Assembly (NCBI GenBank): GCA_945859605.1 | Contig: OX243814.1 | Span: 21,679,201-21,743,200 of the forward strand | Reading direction: 5' to 3' | DNA length: 64,000 nt | From: Lumbricus rubellus | Lineage: Eukaryota > Annelida > Clitellata > Crassiclitellata > Lumbricidae | Part shown: positions 25,312-47,841 of the stretch, one piece after another | Layout of the letters: every line of letters starts with the position of its first letter | Numbering within the stretch: the stretch's first letter is position 1 | Position numbers and translations under genes: made by a program | Notes under the pieces: generated by a model | Databases searched by the model: none | Told to the model about the DNA's origin: nothing | The model's input: only the letters and a program-made list of their open reading frames with translations

Positions 25312-25735
25312 CGGTAAACGGACATTATCCCCCAAACGTCTCTAACTTCATAAACGTTATTAACAAGTCTCAAATGTAGACCTAAATTACACAAAGCACT
25401 GAAAGCAGTCCTAATAGCGTTAGCAATGAATAACTGAATGACATTAACAAGTCTATTATAGATGTGAACACACATCTATTAACATACATTCCAAATTAAC
25501 TAGTTCAGCTATAGACAGTAAATTACCATTACAATACATCATCATAAGTTCATAGTGTGGCTACTAAAGGTAGTATTGTAACCACTTTCCGACACAAAAG
25601 TAAGTTTACAATTGAATTACAGTAGCAATGCATGAATGGGTTAATTGCACTGTGGAGGGGGATTATGTACGGAGTAGATGATATCCTAAGCAAAATAGGA
25701 GGATTCTGTCTGGAGGGATAATGTCCTACAATATG
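25312..25735. mobile_element. Relative of the GGACATTATCCCCC element
   Basis: Left end GGTAAACGGACATTATCCCC and right end GGAGGGATAATGTCCTACA match the termini of 18828-19966. The TSD is not clear. The interior (25485-25605) is similar to 23090-23215, so a second fragment lies there. Confidence 0.55.
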
Positions 25736-25736
25736 T

Positions 25737-26325
25737 CCCATCTGACCAAAACCAGGCGTAAGTCGAAACTCACGCTTCTGAGATAATGACCGAAATGTGA
25801 AAAAAACGGTTTTTTCATTTTTTTTTTTACAGAAAATGATAAATAAATATGTTCTATGCACATTAAAAGTAAAAAATTTGCAAAAATATTATTTTTAATG
25901 ATATTTTTGATAATTTTGTGGTTTTCTTGTTCAAATAATTCCATGAATTTTTCCCGCCATTTTCCACTTTCCTGCCATTGGTAGCCATATTCGGCATGTG
26001 ACTAACATAATAAATTAGGCATCAGTGAAATGCCCAGACTTCCCTCTAGCCTCTTATGCAATCTGTTTTTTTTGCAAATTTTATTTAATTGTGAACATTG
26101 TTCTAAACTTTTAAAGAATCTCGCATTCCAAAGTTATAGAAAACTTTCAATTCTCAGAATTGTAATTTGAACGGTCGAACCACATTTTTACCCATAACTT
26201 TGGACAGAAACATGGCAGAGCAATAAGATTTGTGTTATTTTAAAGAAGAGACTTTATTCTTTTAGAAGATATATGACACTCATATTGTACAAAATCCGAT
26301 TTACGCCTGGTTTTGGTCAGATGGG
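25737..26325. mobile_element. MITE-like inverted-repeat element beside the HCP 3' end
   Basis: CCCATCTGACCAAAACCAGG...CGTAA at the left and its complement (TTACGCCTGGTTTTGGTCAG then ATGGG) at the right, about 25 bp of inverted repeat. 589 bp, AT-rich, no coding. TSD unclear. Confidence 0.6.
26253..26258 (-). promoter_or_regulatory. Candidate poly(A) signal AATAAA for HCP, inside a MITE
   Basis: First AATAAA on the minus strand after the HCP stop (26491-26493), about 235 nt downstream. No AATAAA or ATTAAA occurs between the stop and 26325. It lies inside the inverted-repeat element at 25737-26325, so the gene may borrow its 3' end from a transposon. Confidence 0.4.
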
Positions 26326-26490
26326 TCATATACAATCAACTACTAGTACTACCAATACACTTGTCAACAGATGTTCATTAAGAGATGTTAAATCTTCCCA
26401 GCATTAAGACGTTTTCTGACAGATTCCATCACAGTAAGTTTGAATATTGCAGAACTTTTGATGTAATGCTCCAAGGTCACGTGAGGTCAT

Positions 26491-39308
<12,818 letters not shown>

Positions 39309-39439
39309 CTTGTAACTGCAGTTAACAATAGAATAACACCTGCAACAAACAATCAACATCAACAAGTGCAATGCTGTCATTTTAAATGAATTTGTCATTT
39401 TAAATGGATATTTAATTTTAAATGGATATTTAATTTTAA

Positions 39440-39514
39440 CTCGTTCCGGCCGGATGGGGTCACCCGTGACCCCATTAACAGGATAGGTATCAAAACAATT
39501 CCAGCTGGAAAGGG
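39440..39514. mobile_element. 75-bp piggyBac-like micro-element
   Basis: TTAA at 39436-39439 and 39515-39518; ends CTCGTTCCGGCCGG and CCAGCTGGAAAGGG are imperfect inverted repeats. Inserted in a short AAATGGATATTTAATTTT tandem repeat upstream of HCP exon 1. Confidence 0.55.
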
Positions 39515-40059
39515 TTAAATGGATATTTAATTTTAAATGGATATTTCATTTGCTGTATTTAAGCATATTAATCAGTTCCTCTCTGTCTGGAAATCTTAGA
39601 ATGTAATTCTAAGTTAAATAATGTATATTTGTACATATAATGGAGCTTCAAAGTCAATGAAATGGTGCATATAATAAACTGTTCAACATCATCAGATATT
39701 CAGTTCGCAACTGACATCCATCGTCCAATGTTGAGGAAGTTTATCATTAAATAGTCAAGGCAATAACCTCTAAAGCCAGTTTATCATTTCAAAATTGCAT
39801 TTGCAAACTCTTAAATTTTATCTTTTGACAGTACTTGCATAAGTTACTTTAGAGTTGCTTGCATAAGTTACTGTATGCATGCACTGCTGTGTTCGTATGC
39901 CACATCTGATGTGCTTTTGTCAACCTTGTGAGCAGTCTCAAGTTCCCAGTAAAATCAATTATTGACACTTTATCATTCGTATGACTGTGATTAAGATGTA
40001 TTGTACTGAATGGTGATTGGTGACCATCCACATATAATATAATAGGTACATGAATGACT

Positions 40060-40400
40060 GATGCAAATAAGGCAACCTTGTCAGCAGAACCATATGTTCC
40101 TTTGGGTTCACCTACCAACAACCCTGCATACAAATGTGGGGCGCGGTGGTCTAGTGGTGGCATCGTTGCCTTGGAGCCGGAAGGTCCGAGGTTCAAATCC
40201 ACCTCCCCGCGTAAGGACCTTGGGCAAGTCCTTCACTTACAATTGCTCAGCGCTTCGGCGTGAAACTCCGATGCAGTGTCCGCTCTGCATCGGGAGCGCC
40301 TCTGAGTAGGGAGAGCTTGAAGGGGCGCTATAACAAGTGCACATACAAACAAATGTTTGAACTACGTGCCTGTGTTACTACCATGGTGCCCAATAAAAAC

Positions 40401-40441
<41 letters not shown>

Positions 40442-40443
40442 AA
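40060..40443 (+). mobile_element. LINE 3' end with (GATT)n tail, split by a SINE
   Basis: Core CCTTTGGGTTCACC and tail CAATAAAAACTGATTGATTG match 17440-17600. The middle is interrupted by the SINE at 40138-40348, whose TSD ACAAATGT lies at 40130-40137 and 40349-40356. Confidence 0.55.
40138..40348 (+). mobile_element. tRNA-derived SINE, family A, with exact TSD
   Basis: Begins GGGGCGCGGTGGTCTAGTGG, with an A-box (TGGTCTAGTGGTGG) and a B-box (GGTTCAAATCC) as in a Pol III tRNA-type promoter. A unique body follows, then a tail with AGCGCCTC...GGGGCGCT, the hairpin also found at the 3' end of the L2/CR1-like LINE. Flanked by ACAAATGT on both sides. This is the best-preserved copy, about 211 bp. 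Confidence 0.88.
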
Positions 40444-40734
40444 ACTGTCTTGGACCTTGTGTCTTGGTCTCGGTCTTGATACCACACACTCTCTTGGTCT
40501 CAGTCTTGGAACTCAATTGTCTTGGTCATCACGAGCAAGCCTTTCTATTCACATTTTTATTCTCGAGGGTAGCTAAACTTAAACATCAAAATATGCTTTA
40601 AAAATTGCAAAATAAAAAAATTACAGATTAAAAAGTGTAAAACTTCGACTCTAAATTAATTCAAAACCACAAGTGATGCAGAAATAATTGAAATTAATCA
40701 AAGTACACTGGAATTATGCCCGCATACTGCCTTG

Positions 40735-40990
40735 GCCTTCGAAACTCTTGTTCCAATTAATCAGAAGGTCTGGCTTCTTAACCCTTTAATGCCGGAGGGT
40801 ATAGGATTTCCCATACCATTTACTACCATCTCGGTATTAAAGGGTAAAACAGTCTTGGCCGAGATAACTGAGACAACACATTTCTACTAGCCCATACTTG
40901 TTGCCATCCGGTGCTTCAATTCAAGCACTTTTCACAGCACCTTTGACACTCAGCATGCCTTCAACGAAGACTAGCCATCCAAGAACAATG
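40735..40990. repeat. Dispersed repeat, copy 1 (pairs with about 50380-50590)
   Basis: Shares CTTGGCCTT.GAAACTCTTG, CCAATTAATCA.GAAGGTCTG, the GCTTCAATTCAAGCAC-like part and CACTCAGCATG with 50380-50590. The 63-bp piggyBac-like element lies inside this copy only. Family unknown. Confidence 0.6.
40782..40844. mobile_element. 63-bp piggyBac-like micro-element, copy 2
   Basis: TTAA at 40778-40781, TAAA at 40845-40848 (one substitution); ends CCCTTTAATG and TATTAAAGGG. Inserted into a dispersed repeat whose second copy at about 50385-50590 lacks it. Confidence 0.7.
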
Positions 40991-41199
40991 CTATCTCCAA
41001 TTTTTTAAAATCCTGAGGTGAAAAATAATGGGGAAAAATTACAATTAGAAATAAATTAGTTACAGATAAGACAAAGGAACAAAAATAAAATAAATATTAA
41101 GGGTGGAAAATAACTTTGCTAGAGGTGAACAGACTTACTTTAAATCCTGCAGCGCAGATATATATTAACTTTTCTGCAAATGACTCTTTTTACACCAGT

Positions 41200-41864
41200 G
41201 ACGCTCCACCTTGACCCCAGGGTCAGAGATGGTTGGGGCGAGGTGGTCAGGTGGCCAGTTGCCCAAAGTTGAAGGTTTGAGGTAAATAGATGGGAAATTG
41301 TGGCCGTAACTGGCACTGACTAGGGAATTTTGGTTTCACCCCACACCGCCCTGGTGGCCCTCTATCAGCTGGAAGACGAATAGGAATAGCTGCAAAACTG
41401 TGGCTGTAACCGGTGTTGACCGGGTGATTTTTGTTTATGGATCACCCCCTCCCACACCGCCCCAGGGTCATGGGTTGGGTCAGACCGTCGGGGTAAGGCG
41501 GAGTGGTCCTGGCAGCCCTGTCTGGCTGGAAGGTTTGAGACAATAGGTGTGAAAGTGTGGAAGTAAACAGCGTTGACCAGGAACTTTTGTTTCGCCCCAC
41601 ACTGCCCCTGGGTCATGAGTGGGGCGGAGTGGTCCTGGTCGCCACTGTCGAGGTGCAAGACTTCAGGTGAATAGTTGCGAAAGTCTGACCAAGGTGTGGG
41701 AAAGGGGAGGAATGTTTGAAAGTGAAACTTTTGTGTTTTCGCGCCCTCCCCACCTCCGCACTTCGCTCCGGGGTCAGGGGATTGGCCAACTCTCCACTTG
41801 GTGATCCTGGTGTCCCTCTGTCTAAGTGCAAGGTTTCATGTCAATAGCTGCCAAACTGTGGGCG
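41200..41864. repeat. Degenerate GC-rich tandem repeat of about 130-160 bp units
   Basis: Four to five diverged units, each with CCCACACCGCCC-type sequence, a GGGTCAGGGG-like stretch, GTGGTCCTGG, AAGGTTTGAGG, GAAACTGTGGC and GTTGACCAGG. Markedly more GC-rich than the surroundings. Confidence 0.6.
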
Positions 41865-43041
41865 CAGCGGCGCCGCCAGGATTTTTTTTCTGTACGCACA
41901 ACTTGCACAAAATAATATGAAGCGAACAGCGGTCGATACGAGCTTATATGACTATAATACTGTATCAGTGCCTAAAGTGTAAAAAAGACTAGTGCCAGGA
42001 CGCTGTATTGTAATTGGTCGTCAGTGGCGGCGCCGAAGGCGCGAAGTTGCGAGTGCCAAAGGCACGAAGCCCGTCCCGACTGGGGTCTGGGGGGAGCGTC
42101 GTAAGCTCCTCCAGCGGGGTCTGGGTCGGAGCCCCAGCGACCAGCGCATTTTTGGCTGTGTCGACCTCAAATTGAGCAATTTTTAGGCTTTTTGCCAGCT
42201 ATTTGTGTGAACGATAAAGTCGCGAAAACTTCAAAAATAAGTGGTTTTTTAGTGTCGCAAGCTATACTATACTACCAGGATAATGTAATGTAATGTAAAT
42301 CTTTGAGAATTTCTCAGAGCCCACAAAAGCCACGTCAGGGAGACCAGCTAATTCACCCGCGCTATATCAAATCAAGTCCGGTGCCAGGTCAAAATCCGGG
42401 GAGGTCAAGCCGAGGAGACAGCATGGTGCTACGGTGGTTGTCGGTGATGGTGGTAGTCGGGTGATAAAAACTGATTGGAATCTGGATAGTATAGCTTGAA
42501 GAATTCGGGTTTCAGTCGTGAATGGAAAGCAGCAGAGGTGAGTGCAAGCGGAGGAGAGGTTGAATTGGGAGGGGAGATTAGAAACAATAGAAATCAAAAT
42601 GTTAGTGTAAAATAGAAAGGTTTTTGTCTTGATCGTAAGCTCCTGCAGCGGGGTCTGGGGCGGAGCCCCAGCGACCAGCGCATTTTTGGCTGTGTCGACC
42701 TCAAATGGAGCCATTTTTAGGCAGTCATGGCCGGTCGTCCGTAAGCGTCCATGCAGTCATGGACGACCGTCCAGGCAGTGCTGGGCAAATAAGTGGCAGG
42801 ACGGCGTCCAGCCTCAAAAATAAGTGCCTGGACGCCGTCCATGACCGTCCTGGCACACTTTAAGCCCTGCCGTATATGCCTACTGGCGATTATGAGGTAT
42901 CACCAGAAAATAGATTAAATAGAATTTAATCGCTTATAATATTTCACGCTTTAATTCTTTAATTCACAATTTGTAAAAAAAATTTTTGCCTTTCCCCGCT
43001 GTACGCACTTGCGTAAGTGCGTACGCCTAACGGCGCCCCTG
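41865..43041. mobile_element. hAT-like non-autonomous element with exact TSD
   Basis: Ends CAGCGGCGCCGCCAGG and (complement) CAGGGGCGCCGTTAGG; TSD TGTGGGCG at 41857-41864 and 43042-43049. 1177 bp, no transposase. It contains another inverted-end unit (about 41966-42869: CAGTGCCTAAAGTGT and CACACTTTAAGCCCTG) and a stretch (42275-42580) similar to the neighbouring 43440-44400. Confidence 0.75.
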
Positions 43042-43439
43042 TGTGGGCGTGCATTCTGGACAACCATACATAGGCCAACCTACATTACAATCTACTTTAC
43101 AGGCCTATCTAGAGTTATAGAGGACGTAACCTAGCTGTGACTCTTACCAATTCGCCACCGATCTCTCAGCCACACACACACACGAGTAGCACTGACACTA
43201 ACAAAACGAATCGTATACCTTGGCCTACTATAATATTATCTGCTATATATCTGCTATATATAAGCAAAGCGCGTAGTCAACGTGATGTTCACCACGCACC
43301 TGGCCGTGTTCCAAGTTGCAGCAGAATACACTCGGAGCGAGTTTCACAAACTACTCGGAGCAATTTCTCGAAATTTTAAGAATAAAATTCTTAGACGACG
43401 TGACTTCCTATTGTGCGGTTTCTGCACCAATAAGACTTA

Positions 43440-44400
43440 AAGTAATGTAAAGTAAATCTTCAAGACTTATCAGCGCCCACAAAAACCAAGCCAGGGAGAC
43501 CAGCCTATTCACTGGCAAATCAAATCCGCCATAGCCAAACTGCTCTTTCGTTCCGGTGCCAGGTCAAAATCCGGGTAGGCAGGGCTATTGTGGCATAGGC
43601 CTGAGATGACTCCGACGAATAGGCGCTAGTTTCCAGTGCCTGTCAATATTCCCGTATAGGCCTACTACATAGGCTACTACTATAAACACAAATATTTATG
43701 AGGTGAGTAGGCTGCACTATGTAGCCTATATTCGTGACACTCCCAGCCAGTCAGCCACAGCCTGCGGGGAGGTCAAAACGAGGAGACATTCCGAGACAAC
43801 ATGGTGCTAGCCTACGGTGGTAACAATAAAAAATAATAAGTGACAGCTAGGGCCTAATAATAATTTCCTTTGCCGAACAATCTGGTTGACAGACCGCAAC
43901 CGGTCATAGTTAAACAACTCACAAGCACGCAAATAATAGACAACACGAATCTTAATAACCTAACCAGGCCCAGGGGTGCATCCAAAGGGGCCAATTCGGC
44001 CATGGCCCCCATTAAAAAAATTGCATGGTACGTGCCCCCCTCCCATTCGGTTTTCTGCCGGAGGACTAAAAAAGGTAAACTATTTCGCGATTGAAAAGGT
44101 ACTTTTCCCTCAGCCAAAGACAAAATAATGACTAAAAAAAGTCATTAACGTTTTTGGCGAACAATGATAAAAATTTTTCCCTGTCCCAAGAGGGCCAAGA
44201 CCAAAGAATGTTCCCCCTTCGAACAGTTCTGGATCCGCCACTGACCAGGCCTACTAACAGAACAGATTGCTTGCAATATAGCTTACTATGGTGGTGGTGT
44301 GGTGGTGCAGGCGTTGATCGAGTCAAATTAGGATTGCTTGAAGAGTTCAGCTTTTAGTCACGAGTAGAAAAAGCAGAGGAGAGTACAAGTGGAAGATATC
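43440..44400. repeat. Repeat shared with the interior of the hAT element at 41865-43041
   Basis: Blocks such as GGTGCCAGGTCAAAATCCGG, AGGGAGACCAGC and ACATGGTGCTAGCC recur at 42275-42580. This copy is longer and holds the hAT MITE at 43971-44243. Confidence 0.6.
43971..44243. mobile_element. hAT-like MITE with exact TSD
   Basis: Ends CAGGGGTGCATCC and GGATCCGCCACTG; TSD ACCAGGCC at 43963-43970 and 44244-44251. 273 bp, non-coding. Confidence 0.78.
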
Positions 44401-45284
44401 GAGGTTATAATTAATTTAAGGGTCGAGGTAGGTAGATCAGCAAACTGGTTAGGGACCGTCCATAAATGACGTCACGCCCGAGTAATTCACCAGGGTCCGT
44501 ATGCATGAGACGGTGTATCTCTTACTCAAAGTAAATCTGGCCTATGCTGGAATAGTGGGTTAATTCCGTATGCATGGGTCGAGATTAGTGAGTTATGCTA
44601 GGTATAACGTTACACAGAGTCTGAAGTAGGAGTAGCCGGCTACACCCAGCTAGCGTGAACAATAGGCAGCCGTCTTTAGGTCTTAATCTGTTTACCCCAC
44701 GCTGGTAACTACCTCTTACGCATGCGCGCTCAGCTATAGATGCTGAAATAGGAGCAAGAGGGGGTACTTCTCCTCCTGGAAAGTTGACACCTGCTTTTGG
44801 TTTTCACCTGTTTTTGGTTTTTCACAAATTTCTTTGCACAAAAGAACTGATGGACACAGCACGAAACTGAGAAATTTACATTTAGAAACATCATCTATGA
44901 AAAGTATACCCATGCTGTGGCATGTTCTTAATTCCATGCTTTGCCTTTCTCGAGCTCTTGTGGCAAAATTTAACCGTGACCATTGCTTAATTTTGCTCAG
45001 TCCTGTAAAAATTTATACGGGCACCCATGCATAGGTTTATTTTGGTTAAGCTATAAATCAATGTCACCATGGGCGGAGTTTATCAGGGGCTAGGGGGGCT
45101 AAGCCCCCCAAGAAGGCCCAGATTCAGCTTTTTTACCATCACCCTCGCCCCACCCCCATTGGAAATCGATCTCCGTACTGCTGCTCTGATACGACACATT
45201 ATTTCTGAATAAGCTGGTGCCCTGCACTTAGGAATATGGAGTTTATAATTACAATGGCCTCCAATTCATTAAGTGCTTCTGGCC

Positions 45285-46452
45285 CAGTGTTCCTAGATAT
45301 CGGAATATTTCTACATCTTTTGGGCTAGTTGGCCAGCCTCTAGAATGGCTGCGTTCCTTCTTATCCGACCGTTCAAACTGTGTGGTTATTGGTTCCTCTA
45401 GGTCCCTCTGGGTTCCTGCTCCCCTTGGTGTACCTCAGGGCTCCGTACTTGGCCCTCTGTTATATCTTCTCTACACGGCTGATCTCTGTCCTCTACTTGA
45501 GTGCCAGGGGCTCCTTCACCAAATCTTTGCTGATGACACTCAAGCTTACATACATTCTAGCCCATTTGACTCTGTTAACACTGTGCGCCTGATGTGCCTG
45601 ACTGTTGACGTCCTTTCCTCTTGGATGGCGTCAAACCGGCTTCTCTTAAATCCCAGTAAAACGCAATTCATTTGGCTGGGCGGCCGTCGGCAACTTGAGA
45701 ATATTGACCTGCCTCTGCTAGCTCAACTGTTTCCGGATGTTACTTTCTCTTCCACGGTCCGTGACCTGGGTGTCACCCTTGACTGTGAACTCAGTCTCAC
45801 CCAGCATGTTAATCTTGTCGCTAGAAGCTGTTATTATCAGCTTCGTCAACTTCGAGTGATTGCTCGCTCTCTCTCCCATGATGCGCTAGTTGTGCTTGTT
45901 CACGCTTTTGTAACTAGTCGTATTGACCATTGCTGCTCAATCCTTGTTGGCCTTCCCCTTGGGGTTCTGGGACGGTTAGACCGGGTTCTACGCTCTGCTG
46001 CCCGACTCATCGGGCGAATTCCTAAATTTTCGCCTGTCTCTGCTTACATGCGTGATGTGCTGCATTGGCTGCCAATAGCCCAACGCATCAATTACCGCAT
46101 TGCTGCCCTTGTTTCTCGCTGTATTCTTGGTTGTGCTCCATCTTATCTGCGCGTCCTCTGTCGTCCTGTCTCTGACATTGAAGCGCGTCGGGCCCTTCGC
46201 TCCGCTGCGAAGGGACAACTGCTTGTTCCACGGGCTCGCTTAGCTACCAGACAGCACCGAGCCTTCTCGGTTGTGGGACCGTCAATCTGGAATGACCTCC
46301 CCTCAAACCTCCATCTCCTCCATCTGACCAGTCAATCTCTATTTCTCAAGTCTCTTAAATCTTTTTTCTTTGGTCGTGGCTGGGCTGGGAGCGCCTCTGA
46401 GTAGTTTCTTGAAGAGGCGCTATATAAATTCTAATAATGAATGAATGAATAA
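45285..46452 (+). mobile_element. L2/CR1-like LINE, 5'-truncated, RT frame open
   Basis: Plus-strand LINE in the HCP-HECTD3 spacer. A frame open from about 45307 to the stop at 46404 has PLEWLRSFLSDR, GVPQGSVLGPLL, the catalytic box FADDTQ, LNPSKTQFIWLG, RSAARLIGRIPK and the terminal GPSIWNDLPSNLH typical of L2/CR1-type elements. Immediately downstream is a hairpin (AGCGCCTC 46390-46397 pairing with GAGGCGCT 46414-46421), then TATATAAATTCTAATAATGAATGAATGAA. The TGAA microsatellite tail replaces poly(A), as in the L2/CR1 group. The endonuclease half is absent. Confidence 0.88.
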
Positions 46453-47456
46453 TGAATGGCTAGTTTGTCAATTTTTATTTCTTATTTTGACGGCTGTCCC
46501 TTGAGACATTTACAGGAAATAACTTAAATAAGACATTAAAAATGACTCTAAGACCAATATAATTATTTGCAGAAATGTCTATTTATAAGATAACTTTCAA
46601 GTATCACAATATTTATTTCAAACCGGTGCATTTAAAAAGCATCACACAAACAAATTCACAATGTCCATCATCAGAAACTTTTCTATCTAACATTAGCCAA
46701 CAACACCAAAGATATAATTAGCAAAAACAACATATAAAATCTTTTCGCGAATAAGTTAATTTTAACAAATGCAGAGCTTGAGTAACATTAATTCTACATA
46801 GTAAAGAACTTCAATTCACATGGAGTCTGTGCAATAAAGATCTGGAGTCACCATTAATTCTGTCTAACAAAGAACTTGAATAGCAATAATCCAGTGAAAA
46901 GTTGACTACGAGCACATCAATTCTATCCATAGACCCCTTAGATTAACAAAACAGTAGGTGTCATTGTCAATTTAAATCTTCTATTTTTATCAGAAAAATG
47001 AATGATGAACTTCTTTGTTCTGCATGTATCAACGAGAACAACATGTGTGAAAAATTGACATGAAGTCCCGAGTCATTCAAGGTCATTTCAAAGCCAGATA
47101 GAACAAAATCTATCAAAAAGGATAATATTTAGCTGAGTTATGGTCTTTTCCCCCTTCATTTTGAATTAAAAGAACACTGAACTACGTTAGAAATTTTTTG
47201 TCACATTTCTTAGAGAAGGTATGTAACCTTGTTGGCCCAAACAAACAAGTAAAAAGAATAATCAAAATATAGCAATATTTGACTGAGCTGTGGCCTATCT
47301 TCCTCGGATTTTCCACTGAAATTGACCTCTTTGTCTTTAAAATAAACTTTATGACATTAAAATAACCTTGGATTGTAATGAGAAACACAAGAGGGAATTG
47401 GTCAATTTAAATAATTATTGGCCAAGATTTGTCCATTTTTCTTATTCATGCTAGAT

Positions 47457-47462
47457 TTTATT
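47457..47462 (-). promoter_or_regulatory. Candidate poly(A) signal AATAAA for HECTD3
   Basis: AATAAA on the minus strand about 380 nt past the HECTD3 stop at 47842. Another possibility lies near 46612-46617. The choice is uncertain. Confidence 0.3.
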
Positions 47463-47841
47463 TTTCTTACCTTAAAATGATGAGAATGACCTTGAACATA
47501 GTGTCAATATTTGTCTATGATCAAGTCAAATAGAGCAGAAGAAGTTAATCAGAATCGAACTCTGCGTTAAATTTGTTTGGACAAAAAGTGTAAATTGAGA
47601 ATTAACCCAAATCAAAGATAGAAGCATGGCTGTTGAAAGCCCTGGTAATTAATATATATAATTAATGTAAGGGGTCTATTCTAAATAATACAGAATTTGA
47701 GCCACATTAATTCTGTGTAATAAAGAAGTTGAGATACATTAATTCTGTGTAAAATATGTAAGAAAGTCAATTTCCTTTGTGGCGATGACCATATTCTGCA
47801 CAACAAAGAATTTGATGCGTGAATTTCTTTGTTGATGTATC

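Larger units (their letters stand above)
21463..26252. other. Spacer between PITHD1 start and HCP 3' end
   Basis: Nearly all recognisable content is repetitive: (TA)n runs, the RTE-like LINE tail at 22186-22350, fragments of the GGACATTATCC family at 23090-23215 and 25312-25735, the hAT at 23564-24893, and the start of the MITE at 25737. No host gene seen. Confidence 0.5.
39309..47456. other. Spacer between HCP start and HECTD3 3' end
   Basis: Upstream of HCP exon 1 the codon before the ATG follows CTGCAG|TTACAAG, so a 5' UTR intron is possible. The rest is piggyBac-like micro-elements, SINE/LINE copies, the GC-rich tandem repeat, hAT elements and the L2/CR1-like LINE. 46450-47456 is AT-rich with repeated CATTAATTCT-type phrases and no gene. 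Confidence 0.5.

Noticed and set aside
39849..40202. 117-codon minus-strand frame
   Set aside because: Covers SINE and LINE tail sequence; the N-terminal residues are antisense of the SINE.
40138..40210. Possible functional tRNA gene
   Set aside because: A and B boxes are present but the body and tail are those of a multi-copy SINE flanked by a TSD.
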